Assembly (NCBI GenBank): GCA_019115825.1
Contig: DXCV01000065.1
Coordinates: 37,340-101,339, forward strand
Origin: Candidatus Bacteroides pullicola
Lineage (GTDB): Bacteria > Bacteroidota > Bacteroidia > Bacteroidales > Bacteroidaceae
Reading direction: 5' to 3'
DNA: 64,000 nt
A program made the position numbers and the translations under genes. Positions 43,627 through 52,594 of this stretch are shown one piece after another. Within the stretch, counting starts at the first letter, position 1. Each line of letters opens with the position of its first letter. The notes beneath the pieces are model-generated. The model worked only from the letters and a program-made list of their open reading frames with translations. It made no database searches and was not told the origin of the DNA.

Positions 43627-45459
43627 ATGGATTTATTCAACTATTCCCGTCGGGAAACGACCGAAGTCAACATCGGCAATACCCCCATGGGGGGACAGAA
43701 CCCCATCCGCGTGCAGAGCATGACGAATACCGACACGATGGACACGGACGCCTGCGTGGCGCAAATCAAACGCATCGTCGAAGCCGGAGGCGAATACGTG
43801 CGCCTCACGGCACAAGGCACCCGCGAAGCCGAAAACCTGCGCAACATCAACGCCGCCCTCCGTGCCGAAGGTTGCATGGTGCCTCTCGTGGCGGACATCC
43901 ATTTCAATCCGAACGTGGCCGACGTAGCCGCAAAATATGTGGAGAAAGTGCGCATCAACCCGGGCAACTACATCGATCCGGCACGCACATTCAAACATCT
44001 GGAGTACACAGACGAGGAGTATGCCCAGGAGCTACAGAAGCTCCGCGACCGCTTTGTCCCCTTCCTCCGCATCTGCAAGGAGAACCACACGGCCATCCGC
44101 ATCGGCGTGAACCACGGTTCGCTGTCGGACCGCATCATGTCCCGCTACGGCGACACGCCCGAAGGCATGGTGGAGTCGTGCATGGAGTTCCTGCGCATCT
44201 GTGTAGACGAGCATTTCACGGACGTGGTCATCTCCATCAAAGCGTCGAACACGGTGGTGATGGTACGCACCGTGCGCTTGCTGGCCGACACGATGGAGCG
44301 TGAAGGGATGCACTTCCCCCTGCACCTGGGCGTGACCGAAGCGGGCGACGGCGAAGACGGACGCATCAAGTCCGCCGTGGGCATCGGCGCCCTGCTGGCC
44401 GACGGACTGGGCGACACCATCCGCGTCTCCTTGAGCGAGGCGCCCGAAGCGGAAATCCCCGTGGCCCGCAAACTGGTGGATTACATCACGAAACGCGCCG
44501 GACATCCCTACATCCCCGGTCCACAGGACACCGCCTTCGACTACCTCCGCCCCACCCGCCGCGAGACAAAGGCGGTGGCAAAGTTCGGCGGAGACAACGT
44601 CCCCGCGGTACTTTGCGCGCGGCTGGAAGGCAATATGGACTTCGACCCGCAGTTCACGCCGGATTATGTCTACGTGGGCCGGCACCTGCCCGGCGAACGT
44701 CCGCAAGGGCCGCAATACATCGTCGATGCCGACCTGTGGCAGGGGCAGCCGGACTGCTGGCCCGCCTTCAAGCCCGACCAACTGTTCTTCATGGCCGGAT
44801 GCACTGCCCCGCTGAAGTTCCTCTTCATTACGTACATGGGACTGAATGACGAAGCCTTGGCTTGCCTGAAGCATCATCCCGAAGTGGTGCTCATCGCGCA
44901 GAGCAACCACCCTAACCGTCTGGGCGAACAGCGTGCCTTGGTCCTGCAACTGATGCAGGAGGGGCTGAAGAATCCCGTCGTCTTCTTCCAGCACTACGCC
45001 GAGAATGAGTTGGAAGACTTCCAACTGAAGGCTTCCGTGGACATGGGCGCCCTCATCCTGGACGGCCAGGCGGACGGCATTTTCCTCTTCAACCAGGGAA
45101 GCATCGACGCGAAAACCATCGACAGCACCGCCTTCAGCATCCTGCAAGCCGCCCGCGCCCGCACCAGCAAGACGGAGTACATCTCCTGCCCCGGCTGCGG
45201 ACGCACGCTCTACGACCTGCCGGGCACCATCGCCCGCATCAAGGCGGCAACCTCGCACCTGAAAGGGCTGAAAATAGGCATCATGGGCTGCATTGTCAAC
45301 GGACCGGGCGAGATGGCCGACGCCGACTATGGCTACGTGGGCGCCGGACGCGGCAAGGTCAGCCTCTACAAGAAAAAGGAGTGCGTGGAGAAGAACATCC
45401 CCGAAGCGGAAGCCGTTGACCGCCTCATCGCGCTCATCAAAGCCAACGGCGATTTTTAA
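43627..45459 (+). CDS. ispG: 4-hydroxy-3-methylbut-2-enyl diphosphate synthase, long form
   Basis: A [4Fe-4S] enzyme of the MEP isoprenoid pathway. At 610 aa it is the long form found in Bacteroidetes and plants, with an extra domain between the TIM barrel (residues 1-280) and the iron-sulfur domain. The cluster ligands are in SCPGCGRTLYD and GIMGCIVNGPGEMADADYG. The start MDLFNYSRRETTEVNIG follows repeat B1. The gene is convergent with the AraC regulator. Confidence 0.95.
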   Translation: MDLFNYSRRETTEVNIGNTPMGGQNPIRVQSMTNTDTMDTDACVAQIKRIVEAGGEYVRLTAQGTREAENLRNINAALRAEGCMVPLVADIHFNPNVADVAAKYVEKVRINPGNYIDPARTFKHLEYTDEEYAQELQKLRDRFVPFLRICKENHTAIRIGVNHGSLSDRIMSRYGDTPEGMVESCMEFLRICVDEHFTDVVISIKASNTVVMVRTVRLLADTMEREGMHFPLHLGVTEAGDGEDGRIKSAVGIGALLADGLGDTIRVSLSEAPEAEIPVARKLVDYITKRAGHPYIPGPQDTAFDYLRPTRRETKAVAKFGGDNVPAVLCARLEGNMDFDPQFTPDYVYVGRHLPGERPQGPQYIVDADLWQGQPDCWPAFKPDQLFFMAGCTAPLKFLFITYMGLNDEALACLKHHPEVVLIAQSNHPNRLGEQRALVLQLMQEGLKNPVVFFQHYAENELEDFQLKASVDMGALILDGQADGIFLFNQGSIDAKTIDSTAFSILQAARARTSKTEYISCPGCGRTLYDLPGTIARIKAATSHLKGLKIGIMGCIVNGPGEMADADYGYVGAGRGKVSLYKKKECVEKNIPEAEAVDRLIALIKANGDF

Positions 45460-45480
45460 GGCTTCATTATCAGCCCTTAG

Positions 45481-45546
45481 GCGCAGGTACAGGTAAGCAC
45501 GGGCGCAGGCACGGGTAAGCACGAGCGCAGGCACGGGTAAGCACAA
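45481..45546 (-). repeat. Repeat family A, copy 4: three 22-bp tandem units, inverted
   Basis: Units start at 45481, 45503 and 45525, reading GCGCAGG, then CACGGGTAAGCACG or close variants. Their complement matches the units at 34980. It lies in the 3' region of ispG. Confidence 0.85.
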
Positions 45547-45584
45547 GCGGCGGCTCCTCCGGACAAAAACGGGGAAGCCGCCGC
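45547..45584. terminator. Hairpin between convergent ispG and AraC genes
   Basis: GCGGCGGCT pairs with AGCCGCCGC around about 20 bases. No T-tract, but the placement between two converging genes suggests transcript separation. Confidence 0.55.
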
Positions 45585-45608
45585 TGGTGTATAAGGGAAT
45601 ATGACCAA

Positions 45609-46493
45609 TTATCTCTCCTTGCCCAACACCTTCTCGCGGTATTGCTTGGGCGACAGGCCCAAGTGCTTCTTGACGTAACGGCCAAAGAAGGACAGGTTGG
45701 GAAATTCCAGCTCATTGCAGATTTCCTTGATGCTCCGTCCGCGTTGCTTCAGCAGGAAATCAATGTCCTTCACCACATAGCGGTTGATAAGCTCACTGGC
45801 CGTCTCGCCGCTGACTTCCTTGCAGACGGTGGAGAGGTATTTGGGCGTCAGGCAGAGCTTGTCGGCATAATAGGACACGCTGCGCGATTTGGGATAGGAA
45901 GAAGAGAGCAGCGAAAGGAAATTGCGGAACACATTGCTGCCTGCCGAATAGGGCTGTTGCCGGAAGTCGGCATAGCGGTCCAGCACATCGCTGAACTCGT
46001 AGAGGAAGGCGGCCAGCAGTGCGTCCACCAGCTCCTTGCGGTGGCGGCGGGGCGATCCCATCAACCGCGAGCGCATCAGGTCGTAGTAGAGGCAGAAGCC
46101 CTTCACCTCGTCCGGCGTGAGCGCCAGCACGGGCGACTTCTCGAGGAACATCATCACGTCCCACGTGTTGTCCGGGGTAATCACCGACAACTGTTGCAAG
46201 TAGTCCTTGGACAGGCAGATACAACGGAAGTCCAAATCCATGCTGGCCGAGCTTTTGCCCAGGATGATGTTGGGGTGGCATATCAGCGCGTCGTGAGGCC
46301 GGATCTCGTAGGTCTTCCCCTCGATGTTCACCGTGGCCTGCCCGCGCAGGCACACCATCATCAGGAAGTGCTCCAGCTTCATAGGCTCCACCCGCTCCAA
46401 GTTCTGCAGGTTCTCCACGAAGGCGATGCGTTCGTCCGAATAGACCGCCCAATTGCCGGTATTGTTGTTCAGATTTATGGTATTTTCTTCCAT
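45609..46493 (-). CDS. AraC-family transcriptional regulator
   Basis: A 294-aa regulator. The N-terminal cupin-like sensing domain covers about 1-160. The C-terminal double helix-turn-helix (about 195-290) includes YYADKLCLTPKYLSTVCKE as the first HTH and SIKEICNELEFPNLSFFGRY as the second, ending FKxxLGxSPxxYR-like in LGLSPKQYREK. The start MEENTINLNN is preferred; upstream only a TTG start is available. Ligand and targets are unknown. It is divergent from the small winged-helix gene at 46761. Confidence 0.9.
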   Translation of the reverse strand: MEENTINLNNNTGNWAVYSDERIAFVENLQNLERVEPMKLEHFLMMVCLRGQATVNIEGKTYEIRPHDALICHPNIILGKSSASMDLDFRCICLSKDYLQQLSVITPDNTWDVMMFLEKSPVLALTPDEVKGFCLYYDLMRSRLMGSPRRHRKELVDALLAAFLYEFSDVLDRYADFRQQPYSAGSNVFRNFLSLLSSSYPKSRSVSYYADKLCLTPKYLSTVCKEVSGETASELINRYVVKDIDFLLKQRGRSIKEICNELEFPNLSFFGRYVKKHLGLSPKQYREKVLGKER

Positions 46494-46760
46494 AAGATAT
46501 GCACTAATGTTTGTTTCGGCCGTAAAATAAGGCAATCTTTCCGAAACAGCAGTCCTACAATCCGCGTCATAAGTGTTCCAAAGTTCTGATACATCCGCCT
46601 CTCACGACTCCGCAAAGCCGCACAAGATGGAAGCTCATCCCGACGAAATGATAAAAAAAGTAAAACGGGATACATTTAATACGCAACAGAATGTAAGAAT
46701 ATCGCCCAAAGTTCCTTTCTTTGCAACAGAGAACATAACAACTAAATTATCGATACGCTT

Positions 46761-46991
46761 ATGGACAAGAATCAAATCGGCCTCAACGCCGGCGTCATCT
46801 GGAATATATTGGACGCCAACAAGGACAAACACGTGTGGGAGGTGGAAGACCTGCAACAAGCCTCCGGCCTCGCCGTACCCGACTTCTACGCCGCCATCGG
46901 CTGGCTGGCCCGCGAAAACAAGGTTGACTTCGGCGAAGACGGCATCACGCACCACGGCACGGTGGGACTGGTAGTGGAGTTCTTCCATTAA
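46761..46991 (+). CDS. Small winged-helix protein (DUF2582-like)
   Basis: A 76-aa protein of the winged-helix type seen in Bacteroides as DUF2582/PF10771-like. LNAGVIWNILDANKDKHVWE is helix 1 and a turn, QQASGLAVPDFYAAIGWLAR fits the HTH, and the C-terminal strands form a wing. It could be a DNA-binding regulator or structural. It starts about 270 bp from the divergent AraC gene and lies 15 bases upstream of the antiporter gene, likely co-transcribed. Confidence 0.85.
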   Translation: MDKNQIGLNAGVIWNILDANKDKHVWEVEDLQQASGLAVPDFYAAIGWLARENKVDFGEDGITHHGTVGLVVEFFH

Positions 46992-47006
46992 TCCTGCTGC
47001 ACGCCT

Positions 47007-48482
47007 ATGCACATTTCGCTGGAAATCGGGCTGCTGGTGGGCTCATTGCTCATCTTCGGCAGCATACTTATCAGTAAGACGGGATACCGGTTCGGTATCC
47101 CGACTTTGTTGATGTTCCTCGTGGCGGGGATGTTGTTCGGCACGGACGGGCTGGGCATCCAGTTCGACAACGCCACGCAAGCCCAATACATCGGCACCAT
47201 CGCGCTGAGTATCATCCTCTTCAGCGGCGGCATGGACACCAAGCTGGGCGAGATTCGCCCGGTGGCCTTGCCGGGCATCATGCTGTCCACCGTGGGCGTG
47301 CTGCTGACCACCGCACTCACCGGCCTGTTCATCTACTTCATCTCCGGCTGGCAACACACCGAGATAGGCTTCAGCCTGCTGGGCTCGCTGCTGCTGGCCG
47401 CCACCATGTCGTCCACGGACTCGGCCTCGGTATTCAACATCCTGCGCACGCAGCGCATCAACCTGCGCCACAACCTGCGCCCCATGCTAGAGTTGGAAAG
47501 CGGCAGCAACGACCCCATGGCCTACCTGCTGACCATCATCCTCATCCAGTGCATCCAGTCGGGCGACCTCTCGGCGGGCGACATCGCCACCTCCCTCGTC
47601 CTGCAATTCGCAGTAGGCGGCGCGGCAGGCTTCCTGCTGGGCAAAGCGACCGTGTGGCTGGTGAACCGCATCAACCTGAAGAACGAAGAGCTGTATCCGG
47701 TGCTGATCATCAGTTTTGTCTTCATCATCTACTGCGCCACCTTCCTGCTGAAGGGCAACGGCTATCTGGCCGTCTACCTGGCGGGCCTGGTCATCGGAAA
47801 CAGCCGCCTGATACACAAAAAGGAGACAGGCACTTTCCTCAACGGCATGACGTGGCTGCTGCAGGTGGTGATGTTCCTCGTGCTGGGTCTGCTGGTCAAT
47901 CCGCACGAGATGCTGGGCGTCACGGTGACCGCCGTACTGGTGGGACTCTTTATGATGCTGGTGGCACGCCCCGTCAGCGTATGGGCCAGCCTGCTGCCTT
48001 TCGGGCGGAAAATCAGTGGAAAATCCAAACTGTTCATTTCATGGGTGGGCCTGCGCGGAGCGGCTCCCATCTTGTTCGCCACTTATCCGGTGGTGAGCAA
48101 CGTGCCGGGCGGCGAACAGATTTTCAACATCGTCTTCTTCGTCACCCTCATCTCGCTCGTGGCACAGGGCATGTCCCTGCCTTGGACGGCCCGCAAGCTG
48201 AACCTCTGCGACCCCGTGCCGGAGAAACCGGACTTCTTCGGCATTGAGTTTCCCGACACGATGGACAGCAGCCTGCACGAAATGCGTTGCACCAAGAAGA
48301 TGCTGGCACGGCATGGCGACCACATCCGCGACATTCCCTTCCCCAAGGGCGTGCTGGTGATGCTGGTGAAGCGCGACGACCGCTTCCTCGTGCCCAACGG
48401 CGACTTGCAGTTGCAGCCGGACGACATCCTGCTCATCGTAGCCCAAGACGGCGCTGAACCGCCGTCGTGTGACAACAAGTAA
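47007..48482 (+). CDS. Potassium/proton antiporter, CvrA/NhaP2-like
   Basis: A 491-aa CPA-type antiporter with 12-13 membrane helices over residues 1-390. Conserved stretches are MSSTDSASVFNILR (residues about 133-146), which carries the family's ion-binding Asp region, ELESGSNDPMAYLLTI, and SWVGLRGAAPILFATYP. The C-terminal 70 residues form a TrkA-C/RCK_C-like regulatory domain. Its role is probably cytosolic K+ and pH control. It is preceded at 15 bases by the small winged-helix gene. Confidence 0.92.
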   Translation: MHISLEIGLLVGSLLIFGSILISKTGYRFGIPTLLMFLVAGMLFGTDGLGIQFDNATQAQYIGTIALSIILFSGGMDTKLGEIRPVALPGIMLSTVGVLLTTALTGLFIYFISGWQHTEIGFSLLGSLLLAATMSSTDSASVFNILRTQRINLRHNLRPMLELESGSNDPMAYLLTIILIQCIQSGDLSAGDIATSLVLQFAVGGAAGFLLGKATVWLVNRINLKNEELYPVLIISFVFIIYCATFLLKGNGYLAVYLAGLVIGNSRLIHKKETGTFLNGMTWLLQVVMFLVLGLLVNPHEMLGVTVTAVLVGLFMMLVARPVSVWASLLPFGRKISGKSKLFISWVGLRGAAPILFATYPVVSNVPGGEQIFNIVFFVTLISLVAQGMSLPWTARKLNLCDPVPEKPDFFGIEFPDTMDSSLHEMRCTKKMLARHGDHIRDIPFPKGVLVMLVKRDDRFLVPNGDLQLQPDDILLIVAQDGAEPPSCDNK

Positions 48483-48611
48483 GTTAAAGAAGCGCAAAGA
48501 ACTGCAAAAGGACAGCAAAAAAGAGCTTCAGGCGCTTGGATATCCGGAATAAATGCTTTACTTTGTGGAACAATAAACCTAAACCGTTGTACATAGCAAC
48601 ATTTTGTTTTT

Positions 48612-48830
48612 ATGCAGTTCAATATTCAAGCGATTAAAACCAACAGCCGAAAGGTGTACGACATTCTGCTCCGTTACACCCGTTGTACTTTCGGCGAGCT
48701 CGAGAACCTCTGCAACATGGCCAGCACGGACCTGTGTATGGCTATACTGCAACTTCTGCGGGAAAAAAGAATTGAGCAGGTGAGTGGAAACCAAGGTATC
48801 TATTACCGCCTGGCCGTCCAAAACGCCTGA
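48612..48830 (+). CDS. Small winged-helix-like hypothetical protein, 72 aa
   Basis: A short cytosolic protein whose predicted pattern (helix SRKVYDILLRY, then FGELENLCNMASTDLCMAIL as an HTH, then REKRIEQVSGNQGIYYRLAV as a beta wing) suits a winged helix. Family not recognised. A clear terminator follows at 48863. It may be a regulator or RNA-binding adaptor; no target is visible. Confidence 0.72.
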   Translation: MQFNIQAIKTNSRKVYDILLRYTRCTFGELENLCNMASTDLCMAILQLLREKRIEQVSGNQGIYYRLAVQNA

Positions 48831-48862
48831 CACCCACGGAAGCACAGGCAAAACAAAATGCG

Positions 48863-48909
48863 AAAGGCTTGCATCCCCACAGCGGGGCGCAAGCCTTTCC
48901 TTATTTTTA
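48863..48909. terminator. Terminator after the 72-aa gene, shared with the convergent nitroreductase
   Basis: GAAAGGCTTGC pairs with GCAAGCCTTTC; an inner CCCC/GGGG extends the stem. T-rich on the plus side (CCTTATTTTT) and A-rich on the other. Confidence 0.85.
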
Positions 48910-48918
48910 GACCATGGG

Positions 48919-49569
48919 TCAGTCGATGAAGCGCACCTTCTCCGCATTGCGGGGCTTGGCAGCAGGCGTCTCGTCCGGATAGCCGAAGGCGATGCAATAG
49001 AGCAGTTCATAGCCTTCGCTGAAGCCCAACTTCTCCAAGTAGGGAGCCGCCTCCTTGTCCGTCAGCATGAAGCGCACAGGACCGCCCAGACAGCACGAGC
49101 CGATGCCCATGGACCAGGCAGAGAGCACCATGTTGCCGCCCAAGAGGCCGCAATCAATCTGAGACATGTTATACTTCGTGTCGCGGGCAATGAACACCAC
49201 GGTAGGCGCGTTGCGGAACATGTTCTTGAACGAGGGATCTTCCGCCACCTTGGGATTGGCTTTCTTGTAGACCTCTGTCAGACCGTTGATGTATTCGGGA
49301 TTGTCCACCACGCGGATTTCCCACGACTGCTTGTTCTGCCCGTTGGGCGCGTTGATGCCACAGTTCAGGATGACTTGCATCGTGTCGCGGTTCACGGCCT
49401 GGGGTTTGTACTGGCGGATGCTGCGGCGCGTCATGATGTTCTCGATGACCACTTCCGACTTGCTCGGGGCTTGCGCTTCGGCACCCACTTCTTTCTGTGC
49501 CGAGGGGGCACAACTGCTGATGGCGGCACAGAGGCACAGACCGCCAAGAATGGATTTCACTGCTTTCAT
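48919..49569 (-). CDS. Nitroreductase-family lipoprotein
   Basis: A 216-aa FMN-type nitroreductase domain with RRSIRQYKPQAV near residue 48, where the Arg/Ser typically contact FMN, NAPNGQNKQSWEIRVV, and GIGSCCLGGPV. It is unusual in having a lipoprotein signal (AAISSC, Cys about 20), which puts a flavoprotein on the periplasmic side. The start MKAVKSILGG fits a normal lipoprotein signal length; an upstream ATG at 49593 overlaps the previous stop by ATGA and cannot be excluded. It is co-transcribed with the small lipoprotein upstream. Confidence 0.85.
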   Translation of the reverse strand: MKAVKSILGGLCLCAAISSCAPSAQKEVGAEAQAPSKSEVVIENIMTRRSIRQYKPQAVNRDTMQVILNCGINAPNGQNKQSWEIRVVDNPEYINGLTEVYKKANPKVAEDPSFKNMFRNAPTVVFIARDTKYNMSQIDCGLLGGNMVLSAWSMGIGSCCLGGPVRFMLTDKEAAPYLEKLGFSEGYELLYCIAFGYPDETPAAKPRNAEKVRFID

Positions 49570-49589
49570 TGTTGGATTCACTATGATTT

Positions 49590-49958
49590 TCATTCGCTTT
49601 CTTCTTCCTCGTCATTGTCATTCGTCAGGCCTTGCATGAAGCCGTCCAGCACGGCACCGGCCTTCTCCATGGCCTTGCCTGCCTGCTCCTTGAACGCCTT
49701 GGCGGCAAACTCGCCTTGCAGTTTGGCCACCTCCTGGAGTTCCTCGGGCGTCATGTCCTCATACTCGTTCAGCTTGTCCAGCAGCTTGCTGAACTCGTCA
49801 TTCACTTCTTCCCATTGCTTCTCGGTGTAGCTGCTGCCTTCTTCCTGCACTTTCTCGACAAACTCTTTCAGTTCGTCCACGCGGCTCTTCTGTTCGCACG
49901 AGCCCAGACACAAGAGGCTTGCTCCGCCCAACAGGGCTGCCATAAACAATTTCTTCAT
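49590..49958 (-). CDS. Small acidic lipoprotein, unknown function
   Basis: 122 aa, lipobox LCLGSC (Cys about 21). The mature part is helical and strongly acidic (ends DNDEEEESE) with coiled-coil character (VDELKEFVEKVQEEG, EVNDEFSKLLDKLNEYED). No family recognised. It starts a two-gene unit with the nitroreductase lipoprotein and has a -7 element TATATTTG at 49989-49996. Confidence 0.8.
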   Translation of the reverse strand: MKKLFMAALLGGASLLCLGSCEQKSRVDELKEFVEKVQEEGSSYTEKQWEEVNDEFSKLLDKLNEYEDMTPEELQEVAKLQGEFAAKAFKEQAGKAMEKAGAVLDGFMQGLTNDNDEEEESE

Positions 49959-49988
49959 TTCCGTTTCTCTTTTAGGGGTTTATGGGCG

Positions 49989-49996
49989 CAAATATA
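49989..49996 (-). promoter_or_regulatory. -7 element of the small-lipoprotein/nitroreductase unit
   Basis: Minus-strand TATATTTG, 30 bases before the ATG. Confidence 0.55.
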
Positions 49997-50073
49997 AGCA
50001 ATGCACCCTTTACTGCCAACCTTACGGGCCATAAAAATGGATACCAATCTCCACAAAGACAGACAAAGTTTAC

Positions 50074-50081
50074 TACCTTTG
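50074..50081 (+). promoter_or_regulatory. -7 element of the CE2-like esterase gene
   Basis: TACCTTTG, 17 bases before the ATG at 50099. It shows that an in-frame upstream ATG at 49982 is not the start. Confidence 0.55.
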
Positions 50082-50098
50082 CACAAAACTATACAACA

Positions 50099-51214
50099 AT
50101 GAAAAGACACAAATTCATGACCCAAGCTTTTGGCAGCTTGCTGCTGGCCATGTTTGCCGGCACCGCGGCATTGTCCGCCCAATCGACCACCAACGGTTCT
50201 TCCACGTTTATCCCCGCCGACGATGCACGCCTCGCCTACATGGGACGCATCAGCCACCGCTTCCCCAAGGCCGTCACCTTCACTTATCCCGGCGTCAGCA
50301 TCTTCGCCAACTTCGAGGGGACTTCGCTCCGGATGCAGGCCAAGCCGGGCAGCGGGGACTTCATGGTGGAGATTGACGACCAACTCCCCTACCGCATCAG
50401 CTTCACCGAAACGGACTCCATCCTGACGCTCGCCGAGAGTCTGCCCCAGGGTATACACCGCGTCCGGGTGATGTACATCCTGGAGGGCTATGAACTGAAG
50501 CCGGTGTTCAAAGGCTTCTACGTGGACGAGGGATGCACCCTGGCCCAAACTCCGACGTTGCCCGAACGACGCATCGAGTTCATCGGCAACTCCATCACCT
50601 GCGGCTATGGTGTGGAATCGGACGACAGGAACGACCCATTCACTTACGAGACAGAGAACCATTTCTATACCTACGCCGCCCGCACGGCACGCGCCTTGAA
50701 CGCCCAGCATCTGGTGGTAGCCCGGTCGGGCATCGGCGTGTACCGCAACTACGGCTCGCCGGCCACGGGCAGCAAGGACTGCATGCCGGCCATGTACGAG
50801 CAAGTGATGTTCACCGACCCGAGCGAATTGTGGGACCACAGCCTCTACACGCCCGATGTGGTGTGCCTCAACCTGGGCACGAACGACACGAGCGAGAACC
50901 GCTACGACTTCGACCTGATGCAACAGGCCTACCGCGACTTCATCGCCCATCTGCGCGACACCTATCCGCAAGCCAAAATCGTGCTGCTGACCGGCCCCAT
51001 GATGAACGGAAAGGCGTTGGAAGACGTCAAGCGTGCCTTGGACACGGTAGCCGCAGAACGCCGACAGGCAGGCGACACGGAAATCTACCGCTTCGACCTC
51101 TCCCCGCAAACGGGCGAACTGGGCTACGGAGCCAGCTGGCATCCGTCCATGCGCCAACAGCAGAAGACGGCGAATGAACTGACGGCTTATCTGAAGAAGC
51201 TGATGAAGTGGTAA
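50099..51214 (+). CDS. SGNH/GDSL esterase, carbohydrate esterase family 2-like
   Basis: A 371-aa exported deacetylase-type esterase. The signal peptide ends near TAALSAQ (residue 28). An N-terminal jelly-roll domain (about 45-155) is followed by the SGNH domain: block I FIGNSITCGYG with Ser165, the GTND block LNLGTNDTSE, and a late His in GASWHPSMRQQ. That is the layout of CE2 acetylxylan/mannan esterases. It would remove acetyl groups from dietary or host glycans. No SusC/D pair is near, so the target is open. Confidence 0.9.
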   Translation: MKRHKFMTQAFGSLLLAMFAGTAALSAQSTTNGSSTFIPADDARLAYMGRISHRFPKAVTFTYPGVSIFANFEGTSLRMQAKPGSGDFMVEIDDQLPYRISFTETDSILTLAESLPQGIHRVRVMYILEGYELKPVFKGFYVDEGCTLAQTPTLPERRIEFIGNSITCGYGVESDDRNDPFTYETENHFYTYAARTARALNAQHLVVARSGIGVYRNYGSPATGSKDCMPAMYEQVMFTDPSELWDHSLYTPDVVCLNLGTNDTSENRYDFDLMQQAYRDFIAHLRDTYPQAKIVLLTGPMMNGKALEDVKRALDTVAAERRQAGDTEIYRFDLSPQTGELGYGASWHPSMRQQQKTANELTAYLKKLMKW

Positions 51215-51229
51215 ATCCGCGTTTAATGG

Positions 51230-51305
51230 ACATACCCCTCCACTACCTCCCCACTTCCTCCCCAATTCCTCTCCACTATTTCCCCAATCTCATGAATGGG
51301 AGAAA
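51230..51305. repeat. Interspersed repeat family B, copy 2 (inverted)
   Basis: The complement reads CCCATTCATGAGATTGGGGA, then AATAGTGGAGAGGAATTGGG and GAGGAAGTGG, matching copy B3 almost base for base. Directly follows the esterase stop. Confidence 0.85.
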
Positions 51306-51397
51306 TAAGAAGGAGGTATGGGTGGTGTATAAGAGAAAACGAAGCTTGCGATATGTGTTTAATAAGGTTCTGCACTGTTTTTTACATTCAAATTTCA

Positions 51398-51405
51398 TAA
51401 CTTTG
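51398..51405 (+). promoter_or_regulatory. -7 element of the TIR-like module
   Basis: TAACTTTG, 73 bases before the first gene of the three-gene module; a T-rich block near 51378-51383 is a possible -33. Confidence 0.55.
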
Positions 51406-51478
51406 CACTTGAAGTAGATAAAATAACATAAGATAGAGTAGTTCATTTACCGCCCGCCGGGCTTTAACACAAGATATA

Positions 51479-52576
51479 ATGAAAAAGGTACATGTTTTTA
51501 TTGCTTCATCGGCAGAGTTGGATGAAGACAAGACTCAGTTGGATCTGTTTTTTGCAGAGAAGAACAAAATCTATGCGGAGCGGGATATCCTCTTCGTGCA
51601 GAAGACGTGGAAGGATTTTGAGAGTTCCCTGCACGAGCGCTTCTTGCAGGACCGTTATGATGCTTATATCCGCAAGTGCGACATCGTGTTGTTCTTGTTC
51701 CATACGAAGTTGGGGAAGTACACCCTGCATGAATTGGAAATAGCCAAGGAGGTGTTCAGGCAAAGCAGACACCATCGGCCGCGTATCTTTATCTTCTATA
51801 AGGAGACCCGGCAGCAAAGTCCGGAACTGGCGGACTTCAAGTCGTTCTCGGAGCAAAACTACGGGCATTTTTGTGATACTTATGCTGACTATGCCGAGTT
51901 GTGGAACAAGATGGAGAAGCAGTTGCAGCTCCTGGAAAACAGCGGTTACATTGTTCCCGATCATTTCAATCCGCGGAAGGCTACCAAATATGTGCTGTTC
52001 TATCTGTTGTTGCCTTTGCTGCTGGTGGGACTGGGCTTTGCTGCTTTCCATTATTATAGCGATATGGATATGACGATTACCATCCAAGAAGATCCTGCGC
52101 GTAGCATCGCGGCTTTGCCTTTCCGCCAAGGGGTGTTGGAGGTGCAGTATGGGGAAGGGGAGAAGCAGACTTTCCCGTTGGATGAGCGGCATCGGGAGGC
52201 TTTCATCAAGGGCATACATGCCAAGTACAAGGGTACGGATGCGCACATTCGCTTCGAGGCAGACGGGTATGAACAGGTGGATACCACGGTCTCCATAGCT
52301 CCCGAGCTGGTGCTGCCCATCCGTAGGAACAATGATTTGGGGATTATCTATGGTTCGGTGGTCGATGAGGCTGGAAATCCGTTGTCCGGAGTGGCGCTGA
52401 GCACGCAGGATTTGACCGTGCAAAGCGACGCTGCCGGCAATTTCCGTTTGGAGATTCCTTTGGAGAAACAGGCGGAAGAGCAGTTGCTGAGTGCTTTCAA
52501 ACCCGGTTATCAGCGGTGGACTTTCACGGGACCGGTGATGCCTAATGTGCCTTGGAACATTGTGTTGAAGAAATAA
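51479..52576 (+). CDS. Membrane-anchored TIR/DUF4062-like protein with extracytoplasmic regulatory-type domain
   Basis: 365 aa. Residues 1-160 resemble the short Rossmann-like N-terminal domain found on STAND NTPases: KVHVFIASSAELDEDKTQLD, then RYDAYIRKCDIVLFLFHTKLGKY, and YTLHELEIAKEVF, whose Glu aligns with the TIR catalytic Glu position. One membrane helix follows (about 170-192, VLFYLLLPLLLVGLGFAAF). The outside part ends in a carboxypeptidase-regulatory-like Ig domain (about 290-365, GSVVDEAGNPLSGVALST). The gene heads an operon with two secreted proteins that share that Ig type. NADase or signalling function is inference. The module is AT-richer than its neighbours. Confidence 0.75.
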   Translation: MKKVHVFIASSAELDEDKTQLDLFFAEKNKIYAERDILFVQKTWKDFESSLHERFLQDRYDAYIRKCDIVLFLFHTKLGKYTLHELEIAKEVFRQSRHHRPRIFIFYKETRQQSPELADFKSFSEQNYGHFCDTYADYAELWNKMEKQLQLLENSGYIVPDHFNPRKATKYVLFYLLLPLLLVGLGFAAFHYYSDMDMTITIQEDPARSIAALPFRQGVLEVQYGEGEKQTFPLDERHREAFIKGIHAKYKGTDAHIRFEADGYEQVDTTVSIAPELVLPIRRNNDLGIIYGSVVDEAGNPLSGVALSTQDLTVQSDAAGNFRLEIPLEKQAEEQLLSAFKPGYQRWTFTGPVMPNVPWNIVLKK

Positions 52577-52594
52577 GGGATAAGGAGGGCTGTC

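Noticed and set aside
49982..50098. Upstream start for the CE2-like esterase
   Set aside because: It spans the -7 element TACCTTTG and would bury the signal peptide 40 residues inside the protein.
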